Part shown: positions 17,268 to 28,807 of the stretch, one piece after another
Layout of the letters: every line of letters begins with the position of its first letter
Numbering within the stretch: position 1 is the stretch's first letter
Assembly: GCA_017416145.1 (NCBI GenBank)
Contig: JAFQDD010000017.1
Span: 1-64,000, forward strand
Origin: Spirochaetaceae bacterium
Lineage (GTDB): Bacteria; Spirochaetota; Spirochaetia; Treponematales; Treponemataceae
Reading direction: 5' to 3'
Length of the DNA: 64,000 bases
Notes under the pieces: model-generated
What the model saw: only the letters and a program-made list of their open reading frames with translations
Database searches by the model: none
Told to the model about the DNA's origin: nothing
Made by a program: the position numbers and the translations under genes

Positions 17268-17903
17268 TTATTCCCTTCCCATCATATCAATGATTGTTCC
17301 GTCGCATTTTGGATAATTCTTACAATGAATCCAAACTTCTCCATCATCAGGAGAAATAACAGCATTTGCTTCATTGTATAAATACTCATCTCCGCAATGA
17401 ATACAGTGTACTCTAGAGTTCATTGTTATATGAGAAAAACCGTTTAGTTCCTTCTCTAAATACTGAGTTCGTGCATCTTCGTAAAGAATTGTAGGGGTGA
17501 GCACTTTATAATCAAGATAAGTTCCGTGACAATTTGGATAATTCTTACAAACTACCATTGTCAGATTATTATCATTCTCTTTAATAACTTTCGACTGTTT
17601 AAAATCAAAAGTTTTTCTGCAATGAATACAGAATACTGTAGAATCTTTTCTTAAACTACCTGCAGGATTATGTTTATCATCGAATTTGTTAATTTCATTT
17701 ATTCTTGGTTTGCCTGATAAAACACTGATTTTTTCACTAGGAAGATTTACAATTTCTTTTCGATCTCCAAGTTCATAATATTGTCTTGCGTAATCAAGAA
17801 CGGCTTCAACACCATATTGTTCAATACCTGTAAAATTCAGAGTTTCTTCCCAGTCTTGTACATCTTGAGCTGTTTTGAATCTACGAAGTAATAATTCAGC
17901 CAA
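17268..17903 (-). CDS. Double zinc-ribbon protein, probably truncated
   Basis: About 211 residues from a TTG codon at 17903. Two similar zinc-ribbon modules are clear: CIHCRKTFDF...VVCKNYPNCHGTYLDYK (about 93-134) and CIHCGDEYLY...IHCKNYPKCDGTIIDMM (about 166-208), each with CxxC plus CxxxxxC. The N-terminus looks incomplete: a different minus-strand frame just upstream (about 17893-18046) reads protein-like sequence including YEHQVYCCYGTDNLANC, so a frameshift may have split a longer gene. Last gene of operon 2, after hsdR. Role unknown; nucleic-acid binding is possible. Confidence 0.5.
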   Translation of the reverse strand: MAELLLRRFKTAQDVQDWEETLNFTGIEQYGVEAVLDYARQYYELGDRKEIVNLPSEKISVLSGKPRINEINKFDDKHNPAGSLRKDSTVFCIHCRKTFDFKQSKVIKENDNNLTMVVCKNYPNCHGTYLDYKVLTPTILYEDARTQYLEKELNGFSHITMNSRVHCIHCGDEYLYNEANAVISPDDGEVWIHCKNYPKCDGTIIDMMGRE

Positions 17904-18089
17904 TTGAAGCTCTGTCTCTGATGCAATTTGCTAAATTGTCAGTACCGTAGCAACAATAAACCTGATGCTCATAGGTAAATATTAAGAAAATAGATATGGT
18001 ATGGTAAAAACCTTCACACTGACCGTTAGCTCTACCACGGAACTAGTTTCAATATAATATGAGGAAAATAACATGTCAGTAATGTAAGA
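17904..18089 (-). other. Gap with a possible frameshifted 5' part of the zinc-ribbon gene
   Basis: A minus-strand frame from about 18046 to 17893 is open and reads RGRANGQCEGFYHTI and YEHQVYCCYGTDNLANC, overlapping the zinc-ribbon frame. I see no ribosome site or start with confidence. It is most likely coding sequence broken by a one-base shift. Confidence 0.35.
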
Positions 18090-21000
18090 TTAATCTTTCA
18101 AGAAAGCCTTATACAAAGCCTCGGCCATCATCTTACGCATGAACTCATATTTTTCTTTATCCTTTAGCCAAGATTCATAGGCTTCCATATTTTCAAAATA
18201 TGATTTCTGCAAAGTGTCGTCAAAACTCTTGGGCATGATATTATTGGAGAACATCTGCTCACCGTTAGATAGTGCAGATGTTTTCAACTTGTCATCTTTT
18301 ACCATAGAGTTGAAAATATCAGTGAAGATAACTTTATCTCGCTCAGTGAACTTAGTTCCGAATTCTTCGTTTATCTTTTTGATAACTTCAGATAGAGGTG
18401 TTTTCTTTTCTTTCTGACCTACTGCATTTTTTATTCGTTGAGGTTCAAGAACTCCATTCTTTTTTTGAAGAACAACACTACCCTCAAAGGTCTTTTCAAG
18501 CTTGTAATATTCAAGTTTGATTTTATTTGTAATATCTATCATCGTTTCTTTGTCAGCAGGAACAAGTCTTTCAAGATATTTACAGAAAAGAAATTCTCTA
18601 TGAAGTTCTTTTGAGAACATACGAATTATTTGAGAAATGAAGTTATACCATTTTACAAAAGAACGCAGTAATTTCCGGAACTGGTATCTCTGCTCCTGAT
18701 TCAAATCATTATAGCCTTGAACGACTGGAAGTAGTGCGTTTGTAATGAGAGCCTGCTTTGACGGATTCTTCCTTTGAGTCAGATAAATATCCGTTACATT
18801 CTTAATATCATCATCATTATAGATTTTAAATGCACGGAGCATTTTCTGAGTCTGATAAATAAGATTTTTATTAAGTTCTTCTTTTAATTCCGTGGTCTGG
18901 AAATATGGCTGAAAGGCTTCCAGAATCTGTTCTTTTGTATTAACAAAATCCAGAATATAAGTATCTTCCTTTCCGTCACAAACACGATTCAAACGGCTTA
19001 AAGTCTGAACAGCTTTTACATCACGAAGCTTTTTATCGACAATCATTGTATGTAGGTAGGATTCGCTAAAACCTGTCTGGTATTTTTCCGCAACAATCAG
19101 AATATTTCCTTCGTCATGGAACACTTTCTTTGTTTGAGCTTCACTAACAGGTCTTCCGTTATGATCTCTGTTCATACCGCTTTCTGTGTATTCTGTTTCT
19201 GTCGGATCTTCAGGATCTTTCAGACTTCCAGAAAAAGCGATGAAGATCTCAAGATTTTTATAGGCATCGTCTTTTAAGGCCTGTGTTTCAATATAGCGTT
19301 TGATTTCATGGTAATAGCGTACAGCTGCAAGCCGGCTTGCAGTTACAACCATCATTTTTCCACGGCCGTTTATTGCGTGGCGGGTTCTATCCATGTATGT
19401 TTCAACGATAATCTGAGATTTTTGCTGTAAGTTATGGGGATGAAGTTCCTCATATCTTTTTATGAGTTTTACGCTTTTTGAAGCGAATACCTGAGGGTCG
19501 TCACTGGATTCCTGCAAAATCTTGTAGCAGTTTTTATATGTCGTGTAATTTTCCAACACGTTCATAATAAAGCCTTCTTCCACAGCCTGCCGCATAGAAT
19601 ACACGTGGAATGGTTTAAAACTTCCGTCGTTTTGACGAGTTCCAAACATTTCCAATGTCTTGTTTTTTGGGGTTGCGGTAAAGGCAAAGAAACTTAAATT
19701 CTTATGATTTCCATGAGCCGTCATTTCCTTAATTAGCTCATCTTCACTGTCTGGAGTTTTTTCTTCGTTATCGGCTTCTATTTCTTCCCATTCTTTGAGG
19801 GCATCAGTTTTATCAGCAAGGGCAATCTTAAGTTTTTTGGCGCTGTCACCAGTCTGGCTTGAATGAGCTTCATCTACAATAACAGCAAACTTTTTGCCAT
19901 TAACACCTTCAACTTGTTCATAAATAACAGGGAATTTCTGTAGTGTTGTAATGATGATTCTCTTTCCATCATTGATTGCATTTCGCAGAGCCTTGGAATT
20001 CTTTTCGCCGTCAACTTCTGTTTTATCATCAATTGTAATAACACTTCCGATTGTATGGTCAAAACCGCTTACAGTTTCCTGGAGCTGCTGATCCAAGACT
20101 TTGCGGTCAGTAATGATGATAACAGAATTGAACATTGGCTTATCATTATCATCAAAAAGAGAAGCCAAACGATAAGCAACCCAAGCAATACTATTACTCT
20201 TTCCACTTCCGGCACTATGTTCAACCAAATAATTTGTTCCACTTCCTTTTTCGCGAACATCCGCAATCAATTTTCGAACAACATCAAGCTGATGATAGCG
20301 AGGAAAAATTACCTTCTTTACAGTTTTTGTTTTTTCTTCACCATTTTCGTCGATATATGTTTCCTGATAGTTTTCATAGTGAATGAACTTGTTTAAGATA
20401 TCCAGAAGTTTGTCCTTTTGCAAAACCTCTTTCCAAATATATGATGTGACATAGTCATTATCAGTGCTTTGAGGATTACCCGCACCGCCATCAACACCAG
20501 CTCCGTTTGAACCTTGATTGAAAGGCAAGAAATCATCTTCCTTCATAGGTTTCTTGGTAGCCATAAAAGCATTGTACATATCAACGCAGAAGTAAACTAA
20601 AATACGATGATTGAGTTTAAAACAGTTCTCTTTGGCATCACGGTCGTTTATCCACTGTAATTTTGCATTGTCACAGCTCTGGCCTGTAAGCTGATTCTTT
20701 AATTCAATGGCTACAAGTGGAATACCATTTACTGCAAGCATCATATCAACGGAATTATTATTCTCGGTCGTATAATGCCACTGGCGGATGCAATGACAAA
20801 CATTTTGTTTGTAATGCTCAGTTGCCGTCTGATTCAATGAGTTTTCTGGCATAAAATAGCAGACTTTGAATTCAATTCCCAAATGCTTAAAGCCGTGGCG
20901 TAAAACAGAAATAAGACCGTCATTGTTTACGGAATCTTCAAAAGACTGATAGAAAACGTGTTCCGTGTTTATCGGGTTCATTTTTTCAAAACGAGCCCAG

Positions 21001-21170
21001 GCTTTTTGCTGAGTATCGCGGATAAAGCCAATTAAAGTTGCAATATCCAAAGCATAGCCGTCAGCATTGCCTGCACGATAACCCACATCATGTGCCTGCC
21101 GCCAACCACCTTCGGAAGAAATTAAATATTTCTCAATGTCTGTTTCGAACTGTCTTTCGTTGTCTGCCAT
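18090..21170 (-). CDS. hsdR: Type I restriction enzyme motor/nuclease subunit (operon 2)
   Basis: A 1026-residue HsdR. The nuclease core is [20 protein letters not shown] with D142, E156 and K158. The SF2 motor has Walker A SAGSGKSN near residue 317, DEAHSSQTG near 430 and FTATPKNKT near 490, then [18 protein letters not shown] as motif VI. It is only distantly similar to the HsdR of operon 1 and belongs to a different type I subfamily, so the two systems are independent, not a duplication. AGGAG precedes the ATG. It lies 14 nt after the metallophosphoesterase-NACHT gene. Confidence 0.96.
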   Translation of the reverse strand: MADNERQFETDIEKYLISSEGGWRQAHDVGYRAGNADGYALDIATLIGFIRDTQQKAWARFEKMNPINTEHVFYQSFEDSVNNDGLISVLRHGFKHLGIEFKVCYFMPENSLNQTATEHYKQNVCHCIRQWHYTTENNNSVDMMLAVNGIPLVAIELKNQLTGQSCDNAKLQWINDRDAKENCFKLNHRILVYFCVDMYNAFMATKKPMKEDDFLPFNQGSNGAGVDGGAGNPQSTDNDYVTSYIWKEVLQKDKLLDILNKFIHYENYQETYIDENGEEKTKTVKKVIFPRYHQLDVVRKLIADVREKGSGTNYLVEHSAGSGKSNSIAWVAYRLASLFDDNDKPMFNSVIIITDRKVLDQQLQETVSGFDHTIGSVITIDDKTEVDGEKNSKALRNAINDGKRIIITTLQKFPVIYEQVEGVNGKKFAVIVDEAHSSQTGDSAKKLKIALADKTDALKEWEEIEADNEEKTPDSEDELIKEMTAHGNHKNLSFFAFTATPKNKTLEMFGTRQNDGSFKPFHVYSMRQAVEEGFIMNVLENYTTYKNCYKILQESSDDPQVFASKSVKLIKRYEELHPHNLQQKSQIIVETYMDRTRHAINGRGKMMVVTASRLAAVRYYHEIKRYIETQALKDDAYKNLEIFIAFSGSLKDPEDPTETEYTESGMNRDHNGRPVSEAQTKKVFHDEGNILIVAEKYQTGFSESYLHTMIVDKKLRDVKAVQTLSRLNRVCDGKEDTYILDFVNTKEQILEAFQPYFQTTELKEELNKNLIYQTQKMLRAFKIYNDDDIKNVTDIYLTQRKNPSKQALITNALLPVVQGYNDLNQEQRYQFRKLLRSFVKWYNFISQIIRMFSKELHREFLFCKYLERLVPADKETMIDITNKIKLEYYKLEKTFEGSVVLQKKNGVLEPQRIKNAVGQKEKKTPLSEVIKKINEEFGTKFTERDKVIFTDIFNSMVKDDKLKTSALSNGEQMFSNNIMPKSFDDTLQKSYFENMEAYESWLKDKEKYEFMRKMMAEALYKAFLKD

Positions 21171-21184
21171 AAAAACTCCTAGAA

Positions 21185-24100
21185 TTAAAAACTCTTAAAA
21201 TCCTTAAATAAACTATCAATATCTTTCTGAATCAATTCATATACATACTTTGAAAATGGAAAGTTTTCTATACCTCCAGGAATAAAATTTTCAATTAATG
21301 ATGAGCATAAAGATGCTGAATGCATTCCTTTTGTATTTTGAATCATTTCGTTATAAAAGTCTGTATAAGTAATATTACCATTTCTCAAACAGGGATATTC
21401 AATTGCATTGCTTGGAATATGATAGTAGGTGACTCCATTATAAAAACAGTCTTTTTTACCTGTCTCCAAATTATATATAATTTGATATGGTATATCCAAA
21501 TAAAGAGAAAAATAATCTTTCAAATTAGTAAAGTTTTTCTCAACCATATTTTTATATGCTATTTCAGAGTAATAAAAGAAATTACTCATGTATTTTTCCA
21601 TTTCTATTTTTGAATAGGATTCTCCGATATATCCAATTTTTGGAAATTGATCTTTTTTTGGTAAAGGGAAAATACCTAAATCAAAATCTAGAGTCTTTAG
21701 TATAGATAATTTTGTTAGAAACTCTTTTGTTTTGATTCCATTATAAGCAGCTATAAAACATTTTTGTCCATTTGGCAAAAGGCTGTCTTTGTTTAATTTT
21801 TCTTCAAAATGCTTATAAATGTCAGAAACGAAATTATCGTTACAAGTTTCTCTAAAGCAGTTTTTTATAATATTTACATACTCGCAAATTATATATTCAG
21901 ATTCTATTAGTATATGTTCTTCTAGGATTCTCTTTAAATTGGTGTAAACTTCTCGCATAGCCAAATATCGTGCAGAATCACCTTCTAATCTTGATAAACT
22001 CAAATTTATAGTATTAGTTCTATATGTGCGTTGGTCGTTTTTACAGTTTTCTGTATGTTGGTAATCAGCTTTTTGAAACTCATTTGGGGATATTATAAAA
22101 ACTCTTTTAGAAGGATTAGATATTCTATCGAACCAATAATAAAACATTCTTCGGTCTTCAGAAAAACATCCATAACAGCATATTGTTTTATCAATATCAA
22201 TACCACGTATAGGATCAAAAAGGTCTATTATATTTGGAAAATACAAATTTAAAGTCCTTATATATGTTTTAAAAAAGATATTGATATATAATTCAGAAAA
22301 GTCTTCAAAAGGTAATTTCTGCAACTGATCAGATAAATCATTTTTTACAATAATACAATAAAGAAACAGCTTAAAATTATTCTCAAGCAAAAAATCAAAG
22401 AACATATTCTGTGCTTTTATATCTGTTATCATTCCAGAAACAAAGCTAAGTATTTCGAAATAACTTTCGTCATTTATAATTTTCTTATAAAAATCAAAAG
22501 TATCATCACTGAATGGGTAAGTCTTATACATATAAAATGCTATAAGATATTCCTTAAATAAACGATGTTTGAATTCATAATTTTGTCCAACAACAAATAT
22601 TTCATTTCTAAATTTGCCAAAAGCTTGGCTAGCAGAAAATAAAGAAGAAAAATATTCATCAAACTCTACGTGTGTATAAGAATTTTTATCAAAATTTTCA
22701 AATGCAATTCTTCCAATTTCGCAGAATAATTTGGAATAATTTATATCAGGTATTTCTAATCCTTTCTCTTCATCTCTTTTTCCAGCTAGAAAGAGACAAC
22801 AATGTTCCAAAAGTTTCGATTTATTATAAAATTTTGAAAAAGACTCGTTTTGTGAATAAACTTTTACTGAAAGATTTAGTAAAAATGGATTCTTAAACAG
22901 TTCAAAATAACTTGCTGAAAACTTGCTTTCATTTATTTTATTTTTTTGTAGATATCCTCTTATTTCCATATTTGTAAGAGGATTCAAATTATAATTTTTA
23001 TAATGTAATAATTCATTATGAAATTGATTTGTTCGACATGTAATAAAAGAAAACATTTTAGGATACAAAGCTGCAAAGCTATTTATTTCATTTATCAAAG
23101 ATCTGTATTTTGATTTTTCTGTTACTTCATCAATACCATCAATGATTAGTATTATATTGTCATGAATATTATCTCCGAAATATTTATCAGTATTTGTTTT
23201 TGTAAATGGTTTTAATTGTCCTTTTATACCTTCTTCTAAAGTATCAAAAGATATTTTATATAAATTAGCCTTTAGAAAGATTGGTACATAATTATCGAAG
23301 CTTTTTTCTTTTAATATCATTTGGGATAATTGTATTGCTTCGAAAGTTTTTCCCATTCCCGCATTTGCAAGTAAAACAATCTTTCTATATTTTTTTAATT
23401 CTTCAAATAAAGAAAGATTAGTTTCTTGATTTTGCGTATCTGAAACAGATCGAATAATATAATTATCAAATTGAACATCTAATAAACGTAACAGATAATC
23501 TGAATAGTCTTTTCTTATTGTTTCTGAGAAAATTTCTTTCGTATGAATGATCTTTTTTGAAAGAAAATATTGGGCTGGTTCATCTTGGCCTAAAGTTGGA
23601 GTGTCTAAAACAAAAGTATTTTTTTCTGCGCCCGAATATGTATATGGAGAAACAATAACAGAAATATCATCTGAATTTAAATCTATATCAATTATAGAAA
23701 AACCATTTTCATAATTCTGATTTACTTCAGTCCAATTACTAGGTATAAGACCTTTTGAAACTGAAATAACTGTTTTTCGATTTCTTGAATCAATTATAGT
23801 TGCTGAACCAGATGAATGTGTATGCCCAAAACAACATAAATTAAAATTTGTTATTATATTTTCAGTCATTGTATCAATATCTGAGCATTTATCTATTTTA
23901 TAGTGCGATAGCAATATATTGAAATCATTATCTCGAATTTTTGGATAGTTATCTTGAATCTGATTTATTCCAAGAATTATTTTTGAATCGTCATCAAAAC
24001 AACGCCAAGCTGAATTAACACATAGAATACCTAATTTTACATTATTCACGCTTCTTACATGATATGAATCAAAATAAGAAATCGTACTATCGTCATTGTC

Positions 24101-24568
24101 TTTGTAAAAATTTGCTTCATACTTCTTAAAAGGAAGAACTCTATTTATTCCCTCATGTTCTTCAATACTTCTTTGTTCACTTATAGTTTTATTGATTTCT
24201 ATATTTGAGGATATTTGATTTTTAATTTTGATTTCAGTGTCTTTGTCTAATTCTCTGTTTACATCGTGATTTCCAGGGCAGATAAAAATTGATTGTTTAT
24301 CGATTTTAAGCACATCTATTAATGAAGAGAGAAAACCTTTATCAAAATTAGATAGAGCTTCTTCTGTAGAAGAAAAACCTCCAGTCCCCTGATTGATTAA
24401 ATCACCGGTAAGACAAATCAAATCTATTTGTTTTTCTTCATTCTTTTCTTTTATGAACTCCAAGAAAGGAGCTTTTACCATTCTTTCAAAGGCATCTTTA
24501 TTATTATTTGAATAATGAATATCAGAGATATGTAAAATGCGTATTTTTTTATCATTAATTTCAGCCAT
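21185..24568 (-). CDS. Metallophosphoesterase-NACHT fusion (NLR-like STAND NTPase)
   Basis: A 1127-residue protein. Residues 1-300 form a calcineurin-like phosphoesterase with every metal motif: SDIH (15-18), GDLI (55-58), GNHD (99-102), SHYK (221-224), GHTH (248-251). Residues about 395-560 are a NACHT NTPase: P-loop ANAGMGKT (401-408), Walker [11 protein letters not shown] (473-482) and the arginine-containing ITCRTNQ. The remaining ~550 residues are helical-looking with no repeats I recognise and are the likely sensor. The ATG directly follows the hsdS stop (TAA-ATG) with AAGGAGTG upstream. Bacterial NACHT proteins are known anti-phage sensors; the likely effector here is nucleotide or nucleic-acid hydrolysis. 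Function is inference. Confidence 0.85.
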   Translation of the reverse strand: MAEINDKKIRILHISDIHYSNNNKDAFERMVKAPFLEFIKEKNEEKQIDLICLTGDLINQGTGGFSSTEEALSNFDKGFLSSLIDVLKIDKQSIFICPGNHDVNRELDKDTEIKIKNQISSNIEINKTISEQRSIEEHEGINRVLPFKKYEANFYKDNDDSTISYFDSYHVRSVNNVKLGILCVNSAWRCFDDDSKIILGINQIQDNYPKIRDNDFNILLSHYKIDKCSDIDTMTENIITNFNLCCFGHTHSSGSATIIDSRNRKTVISVSKGLIPSNWTEVNQNYENGFSIIDIDLNSDDISVIVSPYTYSGAEKNTFVLDTPTLGQDEPAQYFLSKKIIHTKEIFSETIRKDYSDYLLRLLDVQFDNYIIRSVSDTQNQETNLSLFEELKKYRKIVLLANAGMGKTFEAIQLSQMILKEKSFDNYVPIFLKANLYKISFDTLEEGIKGQLKPFTKTNTDKYFGDNIHDNIILIIDGIDEVTEKSKYRSLINEINSFAALYPKMFSFITCRTNQFHNELLHYKNYNLNPLTNMEIRGYLQKNKINESKFSASYFELFKNPFLLNLSVKVYSQNESFSKFYNKSKLLEHCCLFLAGKRDEEKGLEIPDINYSKLFCEIGRIAFENFDKNSYTHVEFDEYFSSLFSASQAFGKFRNEIFVVGQNYEFKHRLFKEYLIAFYMYKTYPFSDDTFDFYKKIINDESYFEILSFVSGMITDIKAQNMFFDFLLENNFKLFLYCIIVKNDLSDQLQKLPFEDFSELYINIFFKTYIRTLNLYFPNIIDLFDPIRGIDIDKTICCYGCFSEDRRMFYYWFDRISNPSKRVFIISPNEFQKADYQHTENCKNDQRTYRTNTINLSLSRLEGDSARYLAMREVYTNLKRILEEHILIESEYIICEYVNIIKNCFRETCNDNFVSDIYKHFEEKLNKDSLLPNGQKCFIAAYNGIKTKEFLTKLSILKTLDFDLGIFPLPKKDQFPKIGYIGESYSKIEMEKYMSNFFYYSEIAYKNMVEKNFTNLKDYFSLYLDIPYQIIYNLETGKKDCFYNGVTYYHIPSNAIEYPCLRNGNITYTDFYNEMIQNTKGMHSASLCSSLIENFIPGGIENFPFSKYVYELIQKDIDSLFKDFKSF

Positions 24569-25867
24569 TTACACACTCCTTTTTCCAGTGACCACTTCAA
24601 AAATGAGTGACTTCTTGTATTCTGCCAAGTCCTGAATGAGCAATTCTTTTTCGGCGATAAGGCTGTCAATTTGAGCGCATTTTGAATCAAGCATTTTTGC
24701 GATAGCTTCTTGTTCGGCTATAGGGGGAAGAATTACATTAACATTTGATAAGATTCTTTTTGTTATGCTGAATAATTTAACTCCATTGCATCTACTTCTT
24801 ATCTGATTTCTCCAAGCATCAGTTTTAAATAAATATGCTAAATACTTATTACTTTGCTTTATTTTCGATGAAAATATAATTGTATGATAACCTGCAAATA
24901 AAGTTTGTTCTTCATCTATATAGACACAATTTCCACATCCTTCTAAATCCTCTGATGTATCAGCGAATATAAAATCACTTTTATGAACTAAAGAATTTGA
25001 ATTACTTGTTAAATATGATTCATCAACGAATCTCTTTAACGAATCATCTATTCTGGTTCCTGAGTTTTGCTTTGAATGAATTTGACCATAACTTATTACT
25101 GAAACACCAGTCTCTTTTAGATTTTCTTTTGTAATTGGTAGTCCTTTACCAAAATCAAAAAGATTCTTTAATCGTTTCATTTCCCATCCATCTGGAATTT
25201 CCCCAATCCATTCTATACCACTGTCTTTCTTTTTGCAGTTTAAGTTTTTGCCTGTTACCGCTTCAAAGATTACGGACTGTTTCCAAGCCTTGTATTCTTC
25301 TATGGATTTTTTTGACTCTTCGATTATGGTATCAATCTCAGTAATCTTTTTATCGAGATATTCGGCTATACGTTGTTGAGTGTCTTTTGGAGGAAGCGGA
25401 ACTTTTATCGATTTAAATTCAGACGAGTATGTTCTCCATCTCATCTGCATAATTCCACGACCTTCTGTATAACATTTTCCATTGAATTGTGGAGTTCTAA
25501 AAAGGTAATGATAATATTTTGGCAAAATTGTATTTAAATCTTTTGGAGCATAAACATCATAAGCTGGACTTGTCACTCCGTCAAAATCAGAAATTCCCAA
25601 TGCGCCCATCCAACAGAGAATAATGTTTACAACCAAATCATTTTTGTAAACATGTTTGTAGCCGTCTGCATTTTGAGCCTTGTTTCCTGTTGTTTGCTCA
25701 ATATCACTATGTTGAAGAACGCCTTTATCGGTATAAACTGAAATCAGATTGACTTCTGAAAGAGGCTTATAGTTTCTCTCATCTCGCAGAGAAAATAAAT
25801 ATCTTATTTGTCGTGTTTTCCAATCATCAGGGATTTCCCCAATCCAGTCTATTCCGCTCTGTTTCAT
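24569..25867 (-). CDS. hsdS: Type I restriction enzyme specificity subunit (operon 2)
   Basis: A 432-residue HsdS with two target-recognition halves opening with repeated motifs: SGIDWIGEIPDDW (about 4-16) and SGIEWIGEIPDGW (about 217-229). Each half ends in a coiled-coil spacer: QRIAEYLDKKITEIDTII and QEAIAKMLDSKCAQIDSLIAEKE. It overlaps the DUF1016 gene by ATGA (25864-25867), so translation is probably coupled. It defines the DNA target of system 2, which cannot be predicted from here. Confidence 0.95.
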   Translation of the reverse strand: MKQSGIDWIGEIPDDWKTRQIRYLFSLRDERNYKPLSEVNLISVYTDKGVLQHSDIEQTTGNKAQNADGYKHVYKNDLVVNIILCWMGALGISDFDGVTSPAYDVYAPKDLNTILPKYYHYLFRTPQFNGKCYTEGRGIMQMRWRTYSSEFKSIKVPLPPKDTQQRIAEYLDKKITEIDTIIEESKKSIEEYKAWKQSVIFEAVTGKNLNCKKKDSGIEWIGEIPDGWEMKRLKNLFDFGKGLPITKENLKETGVSVISYGQIHSKQNSGTRIDDSLKRFVDESYLTSNSNSLVHKSDFIFADTSEDLEGCGNCVYIDEEQTLFAGYHTIIFSSKIKQSNKYLAYLFKTDAWRNQIRSRCNGVKLFSITKRILSNVNVILPPIAEQEAIAKMLDSKCAQIDSLIAEKELLIQDLAEYKKSLIFEVVTGKRSV

Positions 25868-26925
25868 TTGCCCACTCCGTCAGTCAGTTCAGAAAACTTT
25901 TCCTGTGCTTTAGCAAGTTTTTCAACTTCTGCTTTCAAGGTTTCTTCGGACGGCAAATATAGTTCATATTTACTTGCAAGAATAGTCTTGTTGTCTTTTG
26001 GCAGAGTCATTTTTACCATTTCATCATTTTTGGCTGTACAAAGCAAAATACCGATTGTCGGGTTTTCATCGGGCAACTTTTCGTTACGGTCAAAATAATT
26101 CACATACATCTGGAGCTGTCCCAAATCTTCGTGAGTAAGTTTTTTTGTCTTTAATTCAATTACAACAAAGCACCTCAAAAGACGATTATAGAAAACGAGG
26201 TCTGCAAAGTATTCATCATCTTCTATTAAAAGCCTTTTCTGACGGGCAATAAAACTAAATCCGTTTCCAAGTTCCAACAAAAACTGTTGTAAATGATCTA
26301 TCAAAGCTGATTCAAGGTCTTTTTCATAATATTCAGCTTTTCTTTCAAGTCCCAAGAATTCCAAAATCATCGGGTCTTTGATTATGTCTGTCGGATTTTC
26401 TGGAATACGTTCTTTTCTGGCTACAGCAAGAACTCTTTCCTTGTCATTACTAAGCAAAAGGCGTTCATAAAGCTGACTGTTTATCTGCCTTTCTGTTTCG
26501 CGGGCAGTCCAACCATTATTTGCGGACTCAAGCTCGTAATATTCCCGTTTTGAAGGGTCTGCGATTGCAATCAGAAGTTTATATTGTGACCAGTTCAATT
26601 CCGTCCGCAGTGCAGACGGAATTTGATACAGGCGATAAAACTGTCTTGCGCGTTCTAATTGTCTTTCTCCAAATCCACTTCCGTATTCTTTTTCAAGATT
26701 CTTTGCAAGAGTTTTTACAAGATATGTGCCGTAATCAGCCCGTTCTTTTCCCTGCTGTTCTTCTTCAAAAATACGTTTTCCAAGATTCCAGTACATCTGA
26801 ACGCGACAAAAGTCCACACTGCGGACAACAGAACTTCTTGCACTGTTGATAATCGTTCTTGCATCATCAATAATGTTTGAGGTCTTTTTGTATGTGATAA
26901 CTGTATTTTCTGTTTTTCCGTTCAT
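25864..26925 (-). CDS. DUF1016 / YhcG-family PD-(D/E)XK nuclease
   Basis: A 353-residue protein with the N-terminal DUF1016_N helical domain (ARSSVVRSVDFCRVQMYWNLGKRI, GFGERQLERARQFY) and a C-terminal PD-(D/E)XK nuclease: EYFADLVFYNRLLRCFVVIELKTKKLTHEDLGQLQMYVNYFD gives D-x-E-L-K and the trailing Q. This family is often found inside type I R-M operons and other defence loci, where its role is not well defined. It lies between hsdM (12 nt gap) and hsdS (4-nt overlap), the same slot as the Bro-N gene in operon 1. Confidence 0.92.
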   Translation of the reverse strand: MNGKTENTVITYKKTSNIIDDARTIINSARSSVVRSVDFCRVQMYWNLGKRIFEEEQQGKERADYGTYLVKTLAKNLEKEYGSGFGERQLERARQFYRLYQIPSALRTELNWSQYKLLIAIADPSKREYYELESANNGWTARETERQINSQLYERLLLSNDKERVLAVARKERIPENPTDIIKDPMILEFLGLERKAEYYEKDLESALIDHLQQFLLELGNGFSFIARQKRLLIEDDEYFADLVFYNRLLRCFVVIELKTKKLTHEDLGQLQMYVNYFDRNEKLPDENPTIGILLCTAKNDEMVKMTLPKDNKTILASKYELYLPSEETLKAEVEKLAKAQEKFSELTDGVGK

Positions 26926-26936
26926 TTTAATCTCCC

Positions 26937-28760
26937 TTACTTATCCCCAAACAAATTGTGCAGTTTTTCCATAAGGCTCTTTTCGTGCTCTTCAATACGG
27001 GCGGCAATGTCGTCGGCTTTTTCAAGCTGTTTGTATTCGTAGAAAGTTCGGGTAAAAGGAATCTCGTAGCCAATCTTTGTCTTAGATTTGTCTATCCATG
27101 CGTCTTTATTGTATGGAAGAACTTCACGCTCAAAGTATTTGTCTATGTCCTGGTCAAGTGGAACATTTTCAAAATCACGCTTGTCGCTGTCTGCCTGAAC
27201 CTTTCCCTTTTTATCTTTTACAGGATTTCCATTTTCATCAAGCAGGGGACTTTCAACAGTGATTTTGTTATAGCCCAAATCAACACTGTCCAGAACTTTT
27301 GACTTGCAGACCAGTTTTGCGCCGCTTTCAGTTGTTTCTTCATACACTCTATTCTCTGAATATTCATCATAGGCTTTGAGAATAAGGTTTCTTGCATTGT
27401 CCGTAATATCAACACGCTTGTTACCAATATTCTTGCGACGGCTTTCATAACAATTCGAGGCATCTATCAGCTGAACTTTGCCAACTCGCTTTTCTTCCTT
27501 GTCTTTTGTGATAACCCAGATGTATGTCGCAATTCCTGTGTTGTAAAAGGAATCATTAGGAAGCTGAACGATTGCATCAAGCCAATCATTTTCGATTAAG
27601 TAACGGCGGATTTCACTCTGTCCGCTTCCCGCATCCCCAGAAAAGAGACTTGAACCGTTCTGGATGATTGCCATTCTTCCGCCCGCAACGCTTGCTCGCG
27701 TATGCGTATTTTCGCTCGGGTCTTTGAGTTTAGCAACGCCATTAAGCATGAATAAAAGTTGTCCGTCACTTTTTGGTGGAAGTCCTACCCCAAAGCGACC
27801 TGCAGAGCCTTTTTTGTTTTCTTTTTCAATGTCATCAGCCTCTTTTTTCCAGTCGATTCCAAAAGGAGGATTACTGATAATGTAATCAAAATGGTAATCA
27901 GTGAATTTGTCATCGTTCAGAGTATCACCGAACTGCATGTTGTTCGGGTCTCCGCCGCGAATCAACATATCAGCCTTTGCAATTCCAAAAGTAAAGGGAT
28001 TGAATTCCTGACCGAAACTTGTAACAACAGCTTCTTTATCAAATTGCTTCAAGCGTTCTTCCATACAGGTAAGCATCTGGCTTGTGCCCATGGTCATGTC
28101 ATAAACAGTTTTATTGATTCCGTCTGAAGCAAAGGCATTTTTGTCGCTGTTCACAAGAAGGTCGCACATGAGATAGATAATATCGCGGCTGGTAAAGTGC
28201 GCTCCGGCTTCTTCGTCATAACTTTCTGAAAAACGCTGAACAAGATTTTCAAAGATGTAGCCCATGTCAACGGCGCTAATTTTTTCTGGGCTCATATCGG
28301 CTTTTGTGGAATTGAAATCGCTTATAACTTGATAAAGGACCTTTCCTTCTTTCATTGTCTTTATCTGGTCTTCAAACTTCATACGGTGAAGAATGTCCTT
28401 TACATTGTCAGAAAAGCCGTTTAAATAATCTTCAAAGTTATCTGCAATATTCGCGCTATCCGCAAGAAGAGTTTCAAACGTAAACTTGCTTGTGTTGTAA
28501 AACTGATAGCCCGATGCCTTTGTCAGGAAGCCTTCTTTGACCTGCAAATCCTTTACCTTCTCAGCCATCTCCAAAACTTTTTTCTGAGTGGGCAAAAGAC
28601 AATCATGAAATCTCTTGATAAGACACATGGGCAGAATGACAAGTCCATACTCATGAGGTTTGTAAAGACCAACAAGCGTGTTTGCCACATTCCAAATTAA
28701 AGCGGCTTTTTCCTGAATATTGCTTCCTACTTTTTTTATAAGTACATCATTTGTAGACAT
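26937..28760 (-). CDS. hsdM: Type I restriction-modification methyltransferase subunit (operon 2)
   Basis: A 607-residue N6-adenine methyltransferase. An HsdM helical N-domain is followed by AHFTSRDIIYLM, SAM motif I MTMGTSQML (near 222-230, the DxTMGTS form rather than DPACGSG) and catalytic ISNPPFGIDWK near 290. I choose ATG 28760 because AAGGAT is 8 nt upstream; the frame is open seven codons further. A perfect palindrome (28808-28826) and a TATAAT box lie just upstream. Larger than the operon 1 HsdM and from another subfamily. Confidence 0.95.
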   Translation of the reverse strand: MSTNDVLIKKVGSNIQEKAALIWNVANTLVGLYKPHEYGLVILPMCLIKRFHDCLLPTQKKVLEMAEKVKDLQVKEGFLTKASGYQFYNTSKFTFETLLADSANIADNFEDYLNGFSDNVKDILHRMKFEDQIKTMKEGKVLYQVISDFNSTKADMSPEKISAVDMGYIFENLVQRFSESYDEEAGAHFTSRDIIYLMCDLLVNSDKNAFASDGINKTVYDMTMGTSQMLTCMEERLKQFDKEAVVTSFGQEFNPFTFGIAKADMLIRGGDPNNMQFGDTLNDDKFTDYHFDYIISNPPFGIDWKKEADDIEKENKKGSAGRFGVGLPPKSDGQLLFMLNGVAKLKDPSENTHTRASVAGGRMAIIQNGSSLFSGDAGSGQSEIRRYLIENDWLDAIVQLPNDSFYNTGIATYIWVITKDKEEKRVGKVQLIDASNCYESRRKNIGNKRVDITDNARNLILKAYDEYSENRVYEETTESGAKLVCKSKVLDSVDLGYNKITVESPLLDENGNPVKDKKGKVQADSDKRDFENVPLDQDIDKYFEREVLPYNKDAWIDKSKTKIGYEIPFTRTFYEYKQLEKADDIAARIEEHEKSLMEKLHNLFGDK

Positions 28761-28807
28761 TCGATTCATCCTTCTTATCAATTTACATTTTTATTATACA
28801 GTATGTT

